From the IMG/VR virus record IMGVR_UViG_3300021405_000009, positions 1-64,000 of that record: DNA of 64,000 nt; one strand, 5' to 3'. Below the pieces are notes generated by a model. It worked only from the letters and a program-made list of their open reading frames with translations. It was not told the DNA's origin and did not search any database. This document shows, in pieces, positions 63,706-64,000 of this stretch. The number at the start of each line of letters is the position of its first letter. The stretch's first letter is position 1. The stretch is from a virus. Both the position numbers and the translations under genes were made by a program.

Positions 63706-64000
63706 TCCCAGCAGCGGACGGGGAGTTTACCGAAGCGCTCTTCCGCCCGCTTGCTGGCCGTCGTCTTATAATGCTTCTCGACCACAGCCACGGTGTCACC
63801 CAACGCATCGGCCACATCGGTCAGCGTCCAGCCCTGTCCCAGCCAGAAGTCCACGGCCGTATCGCGAAAGCGATGCGAGAGGTTGCCCTTGATGTAGAGC
63901 CCGGCGTCCTCCATGAGAGTTTGCAGGTCGCGCTGCCACAACCCCGTCGCCGACTCGGCCAGGCTCGTGCCGTTCCAGAAGACATAGCGCGGGTTGCTGT
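63702..64000 (-). CDS. int: Tyrosine recombinase / phage integrase, N-terminus beyond the window
   Basis: The frame is open from 64000 to the stop at 63702; about 98 C-terminal residues are visible. The catalytic-domain signature HRFRDTAVDFWLGQG gives the conserved H-x-x-R, followed by LTDVADALGDTVAVVEKHYK with the Tyr nucleophile in KHY. This enzyme joins attP to the host attB. It is convergent with the excisionase-like gene, a typical integration module. The upstream part, with the first catalytic Arg, is off the window. Confidence 0.85.
   Translation of the reverse strand, partial: SNPRYVFWNGTSLAESATGLWQRDLQTLMEDAGLYIKGNLSHRFRDTAVDFWLGQGWTLTDVADALGDTVAVVEKHYKTTASKRAEERFGKLPVRCWD

Noticed and set aside
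1-64000. CRISPR array, insertion sequence or transposase
   Set aside because: No regularly spaced direct repeats and no transposase-like protein were seen on either strand.

Overview
The window is one continuous stretch of a tailed double-stranded DNA phage or prophage with a podovirus-type virion. No clearly bacterial housekeeping gene, rRNA or intact tRNA is visible. A tyrosine integrase (cut by the right edge) beside a small excisionase-like protein points to a temperate phage. The host is probably an acidobacterium. The hints are a phage-borne PEP-CTERM protein, a Terriglobia-like secreted protein at 9.2-9.5 kb and many small proteins of a style I associate with acidobacterial prophages. 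This is recalled resemblance, not a search result.

Left arm, 1-38.1 kb, minus strand, read right to left. A decoration-type protein (37.1-37.7 kb) is followed by an unusual 13-kb run of exported proteins with Sec signal peptides (23.6-36.8 kb), including two giant tail-fibre-like proteins of 1469 and 1917 residues. Then come small basic proteins, the large terminase, the portal, a candidate scaffold, an N4-gp56-type major capsid protein, capsid decoration paralogues, two related head-tail adaptors, a long tail-nozzle protein, a fibre, a GNAT-fold protein and internal-virion-like proteins that run off the left edge. The order adaptor, nozzle, GNAT, internal proteins resembles T7 genes 11 to 16. 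Cargo genes sit between virion genes: a glycosyltransferase, a histidine phosphatase and a methyltransferase on the opposite strand.

Right arm, 38.3-64 kb. About 70 small tightly packed genes lie mostly on the plus strand, with two short minus-strand blocks (52.3-53.7 and 55.6-58.3 kb). Many are Cys-rich, zinc-binding-looking or membrane proteins with no assignable function. A 0.9-kb gene-free region (41.8-42.7 kb) has iteron-like repeats, a perfect palindrome, an AT-rich tract and terminator-like stems, so it may be an origin or control region. From 42.6 to 50.9 kb, most genes that do not overlap their upstream neighbour are preceded by a short stem-loop just before the ribosome-binding site, often followed by TTAAAC. 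This recalls the start-associated repeats of some mycobacteriophages.

The most striking findings are the exported tail-fibre operon, the stem-loop leaders, a small gene interrupted by an in-frame TGA followed by a SECIS-like hairpin (61.85-62.08 kb), the PEP-CTERM cargo, and a nine-base motif (CACTTGACA) at four putative promoters. No DNA polymerase, helicase, primase, repressor or clear endolysin was recognised, so the genome very likely extends beyond the window.
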